DNA of 7,306 bases, from the NCBI GenBank assembly GCA_018664265.1, contig JABJOR010000032.1:1-7306 (forward strand), given 5' to 3'. This document shows, piece by piece, positions 1 through 7,140 of this stretch. The position numbers and the translations under genes are program-made. Each line of letters starts with the position of its first letter. Positions within the stretch are counted from its first letter, which is position 1. The notes beneath the pieces are model-generated. The model saw only the letters and a program-made list of their open reading frames with translations, had not been told where the DNA came from and did no database searches. This DNA comes from Rhodospirillales bacterium (GTDB taxonomy: Bacteria; Pseudomonadota; Alphaproteobacteria; Rhodospirillales; Casp-alpha2).

Positions 1-1073
1 GTGTCTATCGCAATATTTTGCTGAGCGCCGAGGTTGCGCTTGTGGAAGGGCGCGGCACTTTGATTGATGAGCATACCGTCAAGGTTAATGAGCAAATTAT
101 CACTGCCGAGCGAATCATCGTTGCCACGGGTGGCTGGCCATCCATGCCAGATGTACCGGGGATTGAGCATGTCATAACATCCAACGAGGCGCTCGACCTC
201 AAAACTCTACCCAAAAGCATGGTGATTGTCGGCGGCGGGTATATTGCCGTTGAGTTTGCCGGCATCTTTAATGCCGTCGGTGTGGATGTGACAGAGATCA
301 TTCGGGCACCGAATATCCTACGTGGTTTTGATGAAGATGTGCGCGATCATCTGCGCCAGGAAATGACAAAAAAAGGCATCAATATTCTCTCCGGCACAGT
401 CATCGAATCCATTGAAAAGACTGACGCCGGTTATGCAGTCCACCTTCAGGGAGGACGAACGTTGGCGACGAATCTGGTCATGTATGCAACGGGACGTAAG
501 CCGAAAACCTCTGGGCTGGGATTGGAAAAAGCCGATATCCGGCTGGACGAAAAAGGTGCCATTATCGTCAATGAATGGTTCCAGACATCGTGCCCCAGCG
601 TCTACGCCCTTGGTGATGTAACAGACAGAGTAAACCTGACTCCGGTGGCACTAGCCGAAGGGATGGCGCTGGCTCATACTTTGTTTAATAACAACCCGAC
701 AATTATGAATTACGAGAACATACCCTCTGCGGTATTTTCTCATCCCCCCATTGGCAGCGTAGGTCTAAGCGAAGAAGACGCCGCAAAACGCGGAGATATT
801 GATGTCTATGTATCGCGCTTCAAGCCTATGAAACACACCCTGTCCGGGCGGGATGAACAATCATTGATGAAACTGATTGTCGAGCGCTCCACGGACAAGG
901 TTATCGGCCTGCATATGGTCGGCCCGGACAGCCCGGAAATCGCGCAAGGATTTGCGGTCGCTATGAAAGCGGGTGCAACCAAGGAACACTTTGATACCAC
1001 CATCGGCATCCACCCGACAGCCGCCGAAGAACTGGTTACCATGCGTGAAAAACGATCTGACCTGAAAGAGTAA
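1..1073 (+). CDS. gor: Glutathione-disulfide reductase, 3' part (5' end outside window)
   Basis: This is the C-terminal three quarters of an NADPH-dependent, FAD-containing glutathione reductase, which regenerates GSH from GSSG in the cytoplasm. The frame is open from base 3 and has no start in the window, so the N-terminal FAD-binding glycine motif and the CxxxxC redox pair lie upstream. Visible in order are the second FAD motif (IIVATGGWPSMP), the NADPH-binding GGGYIAVEFA followed by two arginines in IIRAPNILRGFD that suit the 2'-phosphate of NADPH, the FAD motif YALGDVTDRVNLTPVA, and the dimer-interface end with HPTAAEELVTM. That end supplies the catalytic His (codon 1011-1013) and Glu. 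SHPPIGSVGLSE is also typical. The arginines and the HPTAAEE end favour glutathione reductase over dihydrolipoamide dehydrogenase or mercuric reductase. The stop is 2 bases before the next gene, so the two are probably co-transcribed. Confidence 0.93.
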   Translation, partial: VYRNILLSAEVALVEGRGTLIDEHTVKVNEQIITAERIIVATGGWPSMPDVPGIEHVITSNEALDLKTLPKSMVIVGGGYIAVEFAGIFNAVGVDVTEIIRAPNILRGFDEDVRDHLRQEMTKKGINILSGTVIESIEKTDAGYAVHLQGGRTLATNLVMYATGRKPKTSGLGLEKADIRLDEKGAIIVNEWFQTSCPSVYALGDVTDRVNLTPVALAEGMALAHTLFNNNPTIMNYENIPSAVFSHPPIGSVGLSEEDAAKRGDIDVYVSRFKPMKHTLSGRDEQSLMKLIVERSTDKVIGLHMVGPDSPEIAQGFAVAMKAGATKEHFDTTIGIHPTAAEELVTMREKRSDLKE

Positions 1074-1075
1074 TT

Positions 1076-1420
1076 ATGGTGTTAATATCCGGATACCACG
1101 CTCATGTATATTATGGCAAAGATACTTATGAGCAGGCCCGCCAGCTTTGTGAGGCGGCGCAGGTTGAGTTCTCAATCAACATGGGCCATATGCATGAACG
1201 TCCTGTTGGGCCACATCCCGAGTGGAGTTGCCAGCTATCCATTACGCCGCAACAATTTGGCGAGGTCATTCCCTGGCTTGCCACCCATCGAGATGGATTG
1301 ACCGTTTTCATTCATACAGTGACGGGTGATGATCTTGCTGATCATACCGAGCACGCCATGTGGATGGGGCAAATGTTACCGCTTGATTTAACAATTTTTG
1401 CCACAGATGACATCGCATAA
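1076..1420 (+). CDS. DOPA 4,5-dioxygenase family protein (small extradiol-type enzyme)
   Basis: This 114-residue protein matches the DOPA 4,5-dioxygenase family (Pfam PF08883) in length and in its histidine-rich signature. Its motifs in order are YHAHVYY (His8, His10), GHMHERPVGPHPEWSCQ (His38, His40, His47) and HTVTGDDLADHTEHAMWMG (His80, His90, His93). Fungal members cleave the catechol ring of DOPA; most bacterial members have no known substrate. The histidines are candidate metal ligands (inference). The ATG lies 2 bases after the gor stop, and the purine-rich GAAAGAG just upstream, inside the end of gor, can serve as ribosome binding site, so translation is probably coupled. No signal peptide is visible, so the protein is expected in the cytoplasm. 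Family membership is fairly secure, but the substrate is unknown. The context suggests action on an aromatic or glutathione-linked compound. Confidence 0.85.
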   Translation: MVLISGYHAHVYYGKDTYEQARQLCEAAQVEFSINMGHMHERPVGPHPEWSCQLSITPQQFGEVIPWLATHRDGLTVFIHTVTGDDLADHTEHAMWMGQMLPLDLTIFATDDIA

Positions 1421-1426
1421 AGAATC

Positions 1427-1430
1427 GAGG
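1427..1430 (+). promoter_or_regulatory. Ribosome binding site of the GST-like gene
   Basis: GAGG lies 7 bases before the ATG at 1438, in the 17-base gap after the dioxygenase stop. It supports 1438 as the start. Confidence 0.6.
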
Positions 1431-1437
1431 CAAGGAA

Positions 1438-2076
1438 ATGTACACCCTGTATTGGAGCAAACGCACCAGAGCCGCCAGCGTTCATATGTTGCTGGAAGAA
1501 TCTGGCATACCGTATCAGCTCCACAACGTTGATATTGATAAAGGCGATCACAGAAGCCCGGAATACCTGAAAATCAATCCCAAGGGATTCGTTCCGACAC
1601 TGGTCACTGATAGTGGTCAAATTTTGACGGAAACCCCGGCCATGCTAATGCATATTGCAGACACCAATGATACAAAAGGATTGGTCCCTGCGCCAAACGA
1701 TCCAGCCCGTGGGCAATTTCTGGATTGGTTCTTTTATCATGTGTGCGTTTTACAGGAACCCTACAAACGTTTCCATTTTCCCGAACGGTATACGACACAA
1801 GAGAATCATACTGATGCGGTTTCTGAGCACGCGTCACAAACCATTGAAGATAAATGGAATTATGTCGAAAAGCATCTTCAGAAAAATGGCCCGTTTCATA
1901 TGGGAGAGCAATTTGGACTGAATGATATTTTACTGGCAACCTACTGTGTTTTTTCCTGCGGAATCCCTGATTTTTCAACCCGTTTTCCAGCCGTAGTCCA
2001 GTGTTACAAAAAAGTAAAATCCCGCCCGACCCTGAACAAGATTTTGCTGGAACATGGGAACGACTTAATATTTTAA
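1438..2076 (+). CDS. Glutathione S-transferase family protein
   Basis: This complete 212-residue cytosolic GST-type protein has the usual family length. The N-terminal thioredoxin-fold domain (about residues 1-78) begins MYTLYWSKRTRAASVHMLLEE, with Ser7 in the position often used to activate glutathione. It contains the cis-proline segment GFVPTL (Pro53) and the glutathione-binding pair Glu65-Thr66 in TETPAMLMHIAD. The all-helical C-terminal domain (about 88-205) carries FGLNDILLATY, which corresponds to the N-capping box with Asp163; the usual Ser/Thr of that box appears to be replaced by Gly or Asn. The gene is last in the operon with glutathione reductase and the ring-cleavage-type dioxygenase, so it may act on a product of that enzyme, as maleylpyruvate isomerase-like GSTs do elsewhere (inference). 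The class and substrate cannot be told from sequence alone. A parS-like palindrome starts 7 bases after the stop. Confidence 0.88.
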   Translation: MYTLYWSKRTRAASVHMLLEESGIPYQLHNVDIDKGDHRSPEYLKINPKGFVPTLVTDSGQILTETPAMLMHIADTNDTKGLVPAPNDPARGQFLDWFFYHVCVLQEPYKRFHFPERYTTQENHTDAVSEHASQTIEDKWNYVEKHLQKNGPFHMGEQFGLNDILLATYCVFSCGIPDFSTRFPAVVQCYKKVKSRPTLNKILLEHGNDLIF

Positions 2077-2083
2077 ACAGACA

Positions 2084-2105
2084 AATTGTTTCACGTGAAA
2101 CAATT
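2084..2105. promoter_or_regulatory. parS: parS centromere-like site (ParB-binding palindrome)
   Basis: The core TGTTTCACGTGAAACA (2087-2102) is a perfect 16-base match to the chromosomal parS consensus TGTTNCACGTGAAACA. The perfect symmetry extends 3 further bases on each side, making a 22-base palindrome centred between 2094 and 2095. ParB loads on such sites as a CTP-dependent clamp and guides origin segregation and SMC loading (established knowledge). It lies between the stops of the GST-like gene and the doubtful minus-strand frame, outside any well-supported gene. A palindrome with no loop, no GC-rich stem and no T-tract makes a poor terminator, so parS is the better reading. parAB genes are not in the window. 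Confidence 0.88.
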
Positions 2106-2134
2106 CCTATAATAAGAATAATAAGCAATAACTC

Positions 2135-2335
2135 TTAAACTTCAATAAATTCAGTGGGTTTCAAGATGTATGTAACAACGAAACGAGAACCGCCTTCACA
2201 ACGGTCTGCCGATTCGGGCAACTGTACCCCATAAATGCCTTTCAAATGCCCAAAAGAATGATGGTGCATCAGGCTTTCAGGAATTCGTTTGTGAGAGTCC
2301 CGTACCAGACGATAAAACTGGGGCTCAAAATTCAC
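2135..2335 (-). CDS. Possible small hypothetical protein or gene remnant (66 codons)
   Basis: This open frame on the minus strand begins with GTG at 2335 and ends with TAA at 2135-2137. It fills the gap between the GST-like gene and tex. The translation looks protein-like rather than repetitive (for example [15 protein letters not shown] and [12 protein letters not shown]), but I do not recognise it. No Shine-Dalgarno sequence precedes the GTG. The frame extends upstream only to a stop at 2357-2359, inside tex. It could be a real small protein, the 3' remnant of a longer gene cut by the tex side, or chance. The pattern of aromatic residues, then a short loop, then a final beta-like segment faintly recalls the end of a PAS-type sensory domain, but this is a guess. 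It would be transcribed divergently from tex. Confidence 0.3.
   Translation of the reverse strand: MNFEPQFYRLVRDSHKRIPESLMHHHSFGHLKGIYGVQLPESADRCEGGSRFVVTYILKPTEFIEV
2289..2316 (+). promoter_or_regulatory. Candidate sigma70-type promoter for tex
   Basis: TTGTGA (2289-2294) and GATAAA (2311-2316) are 16 bases apart, each matching 4 of 6 consensus positions. Transcription would begin near 2323, giving a leader of about 27 bases before the tex ATG. The match is modest and could be chance. Confidence 0.25.
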
Positions 2336-2339
2336 TGTT

Positions 2340-2343
2340 GAGG
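2340..2343 (+). promoter_or_regulatory. Ribosome binding site deciding the tex start
   Basis: GAGG lies 6 bases before ATG 2350. The in-frame TTG at 2338 would overlap this site and has no ribosome binding site of its own, so ATG 2350 is preferred. Confidence 0.6.
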
Positions 2344-2349
2344 CATCTG

Positions 2350-4680
2350 ATGAAATCTATTTCAACCCGTATTGCAGAAGAACTGAGCGTTAATGAAGCT
2401 CAGGTCTCCAGCACCATAGAACTGCTGGATGGCGGTGCTACGGTGCCGTTTGTTGCACGCTATCGAAAAGAGATAACGGGTGGCCTGGATGATGCCCAAC
2501 TGCGCAGCCTGGAAGAACGCCTGAAGTATCTGCGGGAGCTGGAAGATCGCCGGGCCGCCATCATTGCCAGCATCATTGAGCAGGACAAAATGACCGATGG
2601 TCTGCGCGATGATTTGCACGCTGCCGACAGCAAGGCGCGACTGGAAGACCTGTATTTACCGTACAAGCCCAAACGCCGCACAAAGGCCCAGATCGCCCGC
2701 GAAGCCGGGCTGGCACCCCTGGCAGACTCTTTGTTAAACAATCCTCAGTTAAATCCAGAAACCGAGGCCGTAAAATACCTGCGCCCGGATGTTGAAGACG
2801 ACACCAAGGTCATCGATGCGACAGCGGCACTGGATGGTGCCAAACAAATCCTCAGCGAACAGTTTGCCGAAGATGCGACGCTGGTCGGCACTTTACGTGA
2901 ATTTTTCTGGGACAACGCAAAACTGGTATCCCGCGTAGAGATCGGCAAGGAAACATCCGGTGCCAAGTTCAAGGACTACTTCGATTATGCCGAATCCGTC
3001 AGCAAAGTTCCCTCGCACCGGGTATTGGCTGTCTTTCGGGGGCGCAAGGAAGACGTCTTGCGGGTATCCCTCAGCGTTGGCGACCCGGACGCCCAGCCCC
3101 GTCCACACCCCTGCGAAGATCGCATAGCCGCCCACTTCGCAATATCCGATCAGGGACGTCCGGCTGATACATGGCTGCTGTCCTGCGCCAGTTGGGCCTG
3201 GCGAGTAAAAATATCCATCCATATAGAGCTGGAATTAATGGGTAGATTATGGGAGACGGCCGAAAAAGAAGGCATCCGGGTGTTTGCCGAAAACCTGCGC
3301 GATTTGTTGCTTGCTGCACCCGCAGGGGCGCGCACAACCATCGCCCTCGATCCGGGATTTCGATCCGGTGTGAAGGTGGCCGTTGTCGACGCCACCGGAA
3401 AACTGGTCGACACCACGACGATTTATCCGCACCAGCCACAAAACAAATGGGATGCATCCATCGCCGAAATCGCGACACTGGCCCAGAGTCACAAGGCTGA
3501 GCTGATCTCCATCGGAAACGGTACGGCGTCGCGCGAAACGGACAAGTTGTGCGCCGAACTGATGTCCAAACACCCGGAGCTAAAGCTCACCAAAATCATG
3601 GTTTCGGAAGCCGGGGCGTCGGTTTATTCAGCGTCTGAATATGCTTCAAAAGAATTCCCCGATGTGGATGTTACCTTACGGGGTGCTGCATCCATCGGGC
3701 GGCGTCTACAAGACCCCCTCGCGGAGCTTGTGAAGATCGAGCCCAAAGCCATTGGCGTCGGTCAGTACCAGCACGATTTATCCGAATACCGACTGGACAA
3801 TGCACTGGATGCGATTGTCGAAGATTGTGTGAACGCCGTTGGTGTTGATTTGAACATGGCATCTTCTCCACTTCTGGCCCGTGTCTCTGGTTTGGGCGAT
3901 TCTATTGCCCGGAACATTGTCGATTTCAGAGACGCCAATGGCGCGTTTGCAACCCGAGAGGACTTGAAAAAAGTCCCCAAGCTCGGTAACAAAACGTTTG
4001 AGCAATGCGCAGGGTTCTTAAGAATTGTCGCCGGCAGCAACCCACTGGACCGTTCCGCCGTTCACCCCGAAGCTTATCCCGTGGTCGAGAAAATTTTTAA
4101 TACCTCACAGAAAGATATCAATGATCTTATCGGGGATGTGAACTTCCTCAACGAAATCGAGCCAGCAGATTTCACAAGCGACACCATTGGCGAGATCACC
4201 GTTCGCGATATTATTGAAGAGCTGAAAAAACCGGGCCGCGATCCGAGACCGGAATTCAAAACCGCAACGTTTAAAGACGGCGTGGAAAAATCCTCCGACC
4301 TAACCCCCGGCATGGTTTTGGAAGGCGTCGTCACCAACGTGGCCAACTTTGGGGCCTTCGTCGATATCGGCGTTCATCAAGACGGATTGGTCCACATCTC
4401 GCAACTGGCCGACAAGTTTGTCAAAGACCCGCGCGACGTTGTGAAGCCCGGCGATGTGGTCAAGGTCAAGGTGCAGGAAGTAGACCTCGCCCGGAAACGC
4501 ATTTCTCTGACCATGAAAATGGATGAGGCCCATGTTCCAAAACAAGACCCGAAACGAGCACCCGCAACAAAGCCAAACAAGGCTGACAAACCAGCAAAAA
4601 GAAAACCTGCCAAGCCACAGCCCAAACAGGAAACCAGCCTAACGGCCCTCGCCGAAGCCTTTAACAAGGTTCGGAAATAA
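2350..4680 (+). CDS. tex: Tex family RNA-binding transcription accessory protein
   Basis: This complete 776-residue Tex is close to the usual family length. The N-terminal helical region carries the hallmark [21 protein letters not shown] (about residues 28-48) and [19 protein letters not shown]. The YqgF/RNase H-like domain starts near residue 329 with [19 protein letters not shown] (Asp334) and includes [13 protein letters not shown] and [20 protein letters not shown]. Tandem helix-hairpin-helix motifs follow (about 500-570: [38 protein letters not shown]). The S1 RNA-binding domain spans about 652-723 ([32 protein letters not shown]). The last 50 residues are a Lys/Pro/Ala-rich, probably disordered tail. 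Tex binds nucleic acid and is linked to transcription and toxin-gene expression in Bordetella and Pseudomonas; its exact biochemical role is unsettled. The ATG at 2350 gives the family-typical N-terminus. I see no terminator after the stop. Confidence 0.96.
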   Translation: MKSISTRIAEELSVNEAQVSSTIELLDGGATVPFVARYRKEITGGLDDAQLRSLEERLKYLRELEDRRAAIIASIIEQDKMTDGLRDDLHAADSKARLEDLYLPYKPKRRTKAQIAREAGLAPLADSLLNNPQLNPETEAVKYLRPDVEDDTKVIDATAALDGAKQILSEQFAEDATLVGTLREFFWDNAKLVSRVEIGKETSGAKFKDYFDYAESVSKVPSHRVLAVFRGRKEDVLRVSLSVGDPDAQPRPHPCEDRIAAHFAISDQGRPADTWLLSCASWAWRVKISIHIELELMGRLWETAEKEGIRVFAENLRDLLLAAPAGARTTIALDPGFRSGVKVAVVDATGKLVDTTTIYPHQPQNKWDASIAEIATLAQSHKAELISIGNGTASRETDKLCAELMSKHPELKLTKIMVSEAGASVYSASEYASKEFPDVDVTLRGAASIGRRLQDPLAELVKIEPKAIGVGQYQHDLSEYRLDNALDAIVEDCVNAVGVDLNMASSPLLARVSGLGDSIARNIVDFRDANGAFATREDLKKVPKLGNKTFEQCAGFLRIVAGSNPLDRSAVHPEAYPVVEKIFNTSQKDINDLIGDVNFLNEIEPADFTSDTIGEITVRDIIEELKKPGRDPRPEFKTATFKDGVEKSSDLTPGMVLEGVVTNVANFGAFVDIGVHQDGLVHISQLADKFVKDPRDVVKPGDVVKVKVQEVDLARKRISLTMKMDEAHVPKQDPKRAPATKPNKADKPAKRKPAKPQPKQETSLTALAEAFNKVRK

Positions 4681-4940
4681 AAAAATTATCCCACAGAGGT
4701 CTGCTTCACCTATAAAAAGCAAAAGTTTCCATGGGGCATTTAGCTTGACAGTAAATAGCCAGAAGCGATCATTTTTAAACGCCACTCATTTTCACAAATT
4801 AAATCAAAGGTACGGCTTACCGGCAAGGCTGTTTGGCCCTCATGGAAGTTCAAAAATCAGATTGTATTCTGTCTATACAGAACCACATAAAAACAGTATT
4901 TGAAGGGTTTCTTATTTATAGAACTCAAGGAATCGGCAAA
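4681..4940. other. Spacer between tex and ycaQ
   Basis: This AT-rich 260-base spacer has no supported gene, RNA or intrinsic terminator. It contains an exact TTGACA at 4745-4750, but no convincing -10 hexamer follows at 16-18 bases, so a ycaQ promoter here is only possible. The frame of ycaQ is open through the last part of the spacer (ATG at 4842, TTG at 4833). Confidence 0.5.
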
Positions 4941-6101
4941 GTGTCTCTCACTCTTGATAATCGCACCATGCGGCGTTTATGGCTCGATACAAATGACCTG
5001 TTGTCATCATCAACAGGGCCACTTGATATTGTAGCCATTATCAAGAAACTTGGTTTTGTTCAGCTCGACACCATTCAGAATGTCTCCCGCGCCCATCATC
5101 ATATACTTTGGAGTCGCCATCAAAAATACCGTGAACCTATGTTGGATGAGCTGCTCAGTGCCAGGGAGCATCTATTTGAGCATTATACCCATGATGCTTC
5201 CGTCCTTCCCATGGACATGTATCCAATGTGGGAGCGGAAATTTAAAAGGCTGAAGGCAAGGCTCGATGGAGCGTCCTATCATAAGCCTGAACAAATCAAA
5301 GACTGGAAGGATGTTCTGATTGAACGCATTACAGAAGAGGGGCCTCTTTCTACCAAAGGCTTTGATAGCAAAAGAAAGGGAGTGAAAAAGATTTGGTCCC
5401 GTCCACCTCATAAACAGGTACTGGATTATCTATGGTATTCTGGAATTTTAGCTACCTCACACCGTGAAAAGTTTCACAAATTTTACGATTTAGCTGAGCG
5501 TGTTATTCCAGAGAAGTTTTGGGATGCAGGGATTTCTGAAGCAGAACAGGTTGACTGGTTGTGTCGTGCTGCGCTTGCGCGTCTGGCTGTTGGCAGTATG
5601 AAAGAGATCAAGGAATTTTGGGAGGCAAAAGACGTCAAAGAAGTAGAAAGTTGGATCGAGGCAAACAAAGAAGCTGTCATACCTGTAAAGTGGGAAACAG
5701 ACAGTGGGGAGTGGGTTACCTCTTATGCGTTCAAGGATATTGAAGACCGTATCGCAAAGATACCATCGGCCTCTTCACGGATGAAAATTATCAATCCTTT
5801 TGATCCAGCTGTACGCAACCGAATACGTTTGAAGTCGATCTTCGGGTTTGATTATAAACTTGAAATCTTTGTGCCAGCTGCGAAACGACAATGGGGGTAT
5901 TACGTCTACCCTATTCTTGAGGGAGATCGCTTTGTGGGCAGGATAGAGGCCAAGGCGGACCGTAAAGCCAAATGCCTTAATGTGCTTAACTTTTGGCCTG
6001 AAGAAGGAATAAAATGGGGAGCTGGGCGCAAAGAAAAACTGGGAGCTGAACTTACCAGGTTTGGACGTTTGGCAAATTTGACTATCGTGAAATGGCCCTG
6101 A
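4941..6101 (+). CDS. ycaQ: YcaQ/AlkX-type winged-helix DNA glycosylase
   Basis: This protein belongs to the HTH_42 family (Pfam PF06224) of winged-helix DNA glycosylases. E. coli YcaQ (AlkX) in this family excises N7-alkylated bases and unhooks interstrand crosslinks. From GTG 4941 it is 386 residues, close to the family length. The segment FVQLDTIQNVSRAHHHILWSR holds the Q-hydrophobic-D signature (Gln41-Leu42-Asp43) of the AlkX branch; the AlkZ branch has Q-x-Q. Further matches to E. coli YcaQ as I recall it are HDASVLP, GPLSTKGF..KRKG, RPPHKQVLDYLWYSGIL, FYDLAERVIP, NPFDPAVRNRIR, FGFDYKLEIFVPAAKRQWGYY, GRIEAKADR and FWPEEGIK. The start is uncertain: ATG 4842 would add 33 residues without family likeness, and AAGG at 4927-4930 lies 10 bases before GTG 4941. 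The gene is poorer in GC than tex. It probably has its own promoter and converges with the next gene. Confidence 0.9.
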   Translation: MSLTLDNRTMRRLWLDTNDLLSSSTGPLDIVAIIKKLGFVQLDTIQNVSRAHHHILWSRHQKYREPMLDELLSAREHLFEHYTHDASVLPMDMYPMWERKFKRLKARLDGASYHKPEQIKDWKDVLIERITEEGPLSTKGFDSKRKGVKKIWSRPPHKQVLDYLWYSGILATSHREKFHKFYDLAERVIPEKFWDAGISEAEQVDWLCRAALARLAVGSMKEIKEFWEAKDVKEVESWIEANKEAVIPVKWETDSGEWVTSYAFKDIEDRIAKIPSASSRMKIINPFDPAVRNRIRLKSIFGFDYKLEIFVPAAKRQWGYYVYPILEGDRFVGRIEAKADRKAKCLNVLNFWPEEGIKWGAGRKEKLGAELTRFGRLANLTIVKWP

Positions 6102-6168
6102 TATGAGAGTGTTTTAGAGGGTAAGTACGGACTTAACATATCGAAAATGCATAACGATCAATCATAGC
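6102..6168. other. Convergent intergenic gap
   Basis: Sixty-seven bases separate the convergent stops of ycaQ and the membrane-protein gene. The only symmetry seen is a 5-bp pair, TAAGT/ACTTA around ACGG near 6122-6135. It is too weak, and lacks a T-tract, to be called a bidirectional terminator. Confidence 0.4.
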
Positions 6169-6756
6169 TCACAAATTTGTTTCACTTTTTTTGTGCTTCT
6201 CGTGGGACAACATTTCAGGCGTAATTCGAGGGTCTGCAAGGACGTAACCAAGATAAATAAGAACCATCGTTAAAAAACTGGCAAAGATTGTCGGAATAGC
6301 GATCTCAAGCGCATCTCTCCATCCAAACAAAAGAGGGAATAGAACAAAAGCTAAAACCGGGCCTATAATAACCGCAGGTAATAGGTAAGGCCAAAACCGA
6401 AAATCACCCTTTTCAAATTTGCGGGCACAATATGGCATTGCTATAAGCAACGAGAGGGGGGAACCGATAATTGTTCCAAAAAAGATGCCGACGGCATTAG
6501 CTACTCCATGGCTTCCAAGGTCCCAATAGTGGCTGATATGTATTGGAGCATCTCGCAGGTAGTAGGGTAAATCAGTGAACAGCCAAAAAGTAATATAAAC
6601 GGCAATCGGCGGAGCAAAAACGCCGAACAAACCATACCGCAAGCTATTATTTTTCATGAAAGGCAGATTGTATTCACCTTCATTGACAAAGGTAGATGTG
6701 TCGTCCGATTTCAAAGACTTCGTTAGAGACCAGATACGCGAAAATTTTCCGAACAT
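6169..6756 (-). CDS. Hypothetical inner-membrane protein, about four transmembrane segments
   Basis: This 195-residue protein has no family I recognise. A basic, hydrophilic N-terminal part of about 40 residues is followed by four hydrophobic stretches at about residues 40-61 (GLFGVFAPPIAVYITFWLF), 84-108 (VANAVGIFFGTIIGSPLSLL), 121-144 (FWPYLLPAVIIGPVLAFVLF) and 150-173 (IAIPTIFASFLTMVLIYLGY). A charged C-terminal tail ends in HEKHKKSETNL. With both tails hydrophilic and an even number of segments, both ends probably face the cytoplasm. No catalytic motif is seen. The ATG at 6774 (six residues longer) has no Shine-Dalgarno sequence and sits where transcription would begin from the candidate promoter. 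The ATG at 6756 has AAAGGG 7 bases upstream, so I prefer 6756. The gene is convergent with ycaQ and appears to be transcribed alone. Confidence 0.75.
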   Translation of the reverse strand: MFGKFSRIWSLTKSLKSDDTSTFVNEGEYNLPFMKNNSLRYGLFGVFAPPIAVYITFWLFTDLPYYLRDAPIHISHYWDLGSHGVANAVGIFFGTIIGSPLSLLIAMPYCARKFEKGDFRFWPYLLPAVIIGPVLAFVLFPLLFGWRDALEIAIPTIFASFLTMVLIYLGYVLADPRITPEMLSHEKHKKSETNL

Positions 6757-6763
6757 TCCTTTA

Positions 6764-6769
6764 CCCTTT
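6764..6769 (-). promoter_or_regulatory. Ribosome binding site deciding the membrane-protein start
   Basis: On the minus strand AAAGGG lies 7 bases before the ATG at 6756. It is inside the coding frame if the upstream ATG at 6774 is used. The ATG at 6774 has no comparable site. Confidence 0.45.
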
Positions 6770-6782
6770 GCCATCTGAAATA

Positions 6783-6811
6783 TGTATAAGGCAAATGTCT
6801 GTAGACCTCAA
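6783..6811 (-). promoter_or_regulatory. Candidate sigma70-type promoter of the membrane-protein gene
   Basis: On the minus strand TTGAGG (6806-6811) and TATACA (6783-6788) are separated by exactly 17 bases, each matching 4 of 6 consensus positions. Transcription would start about 6775-6777. A message starting there would be nearly leaderless for ATG 6774, but would have a leader of about 20 bases with a ribosome binding site for ATG 6756. Confidence 0.4.
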
Positions 6812-6873
6812 CTCGATCCGTTAAGGGGTATGAACTGCTGAAAACTACGGCCAAGAATCACTTCCGCTTAACC

Positions 6874-7032
6874 TCATATAATCGGGTATTCAATTTCTGA
6901 TTCTGGAAGTTTGCTAATTTGTCCATAGGTACTGACATTTAACAGTGAAGCCTCTGAGATATGATTGAGGATACTATTCAAATCGCCCTCATGGAGGGCG
7001 ACCAGGTCAGGTATCAGATCACTATTTCTTAA
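6874..7032 (-). pseudogene. Possible 3' remnant of a gene (52 open codons, no start)
   Basis: This minus-strand frame is open for 52 codons and ends in TGA at 6874-6876. Its translation looks like ordinary protein (for example PDLVALHEGDLNSILNHIS and KLPESEIEYPII). It has no ATG or GTG, and its only TTG is internal and lacks a ribosome binding site. Its 5' side runs straight into a stop in the AT-rich tract. A decayed gene end is possible, and so is chance. I do not recognise the family. Confidence 0.2.
6983..7001. repeat. Perfect 8-bp hairpin with ATG loop
   Basis: TCGCCCTC and GAGGGCGA flank the three-base loop ATG. The stem is GC-rich and stands out in an AT-rich neighbourhood. No T-tract follows on either strand, so it is not a standard intrinsic terminator. 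Confidence 0.6.
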
Positions 7033-7140
7033 TTAAATTTATAGTAAGTATGAAATAAATATTGAAATATAAAATTGAATTATTGGATAAATAAATTGAA
7101 AAAAATTGCAATTGCAAAAAAACACTGGCCATTTTTATTT
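7021..7140. other. AT-rich tract
   Basis: By direct count 20 of 120 bases are G or C (83% A+T). The tract contains loosely repeated ATAAAT(AT)TGAA-like units near 7055-7100 and the palindrome TTGCAATTGCAA at 7106-7117. No exact DnaA box was seen. Confidence 0.65.

Noticed and set aside
2084..2105. Palindrome as transcription terminator of the GST operon
   Set aside because: It has no loop, no GC-rich stem and no T-tract, while the core is an exact parS consensus.
2086..2113. Promoter formed by TTGTTT and an exact TATAAT (2108-2113)
   Set aside because: The -35 hexamer matches only 3 of 6 positions and lies inside the parS palindrome. The local sequence is AT-rich and the next plus-strand gene starts 240 bases away.
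1604..2128. 174-codon open frame on the minus strand
   Set aside because: It is antisense to the well-supported GST-like gene and runs through parS; no family likeness.
3071..3478. 135-codon minus-strand frame inside tex
   Set aside because: It is a shadow of the GC-rich tex coding sequence; Arg/Pro/Trp-rich translation without family likeness.
4745..4773. Promoter for ycaQ based on an exact TTGACA
   Set aside because: No acceptable -10 hexamer at 16-18 bases; the best is 2 of 6.
6961..7032. 23-codon plus-strand ORF (ATG 6961 to TAA) as a leader peptide
   Set aside because: No ribosome binding site, no gene closely downstream, and it coincides with the hairpin and the opposite-strand frame.
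7021..7140. AT-rich tract as replication origin
   Set aside because: No exact DnaA boxes (TTATNCACA) seen and no cluster of near matches; the parS site alone does not locate oriC.
7101..7140. Bidirectional terminator around TGGCCA with A- and T-runs
   Set aside because: The stem would be almost only A-T pairs around a short palindrome; too weak to call.
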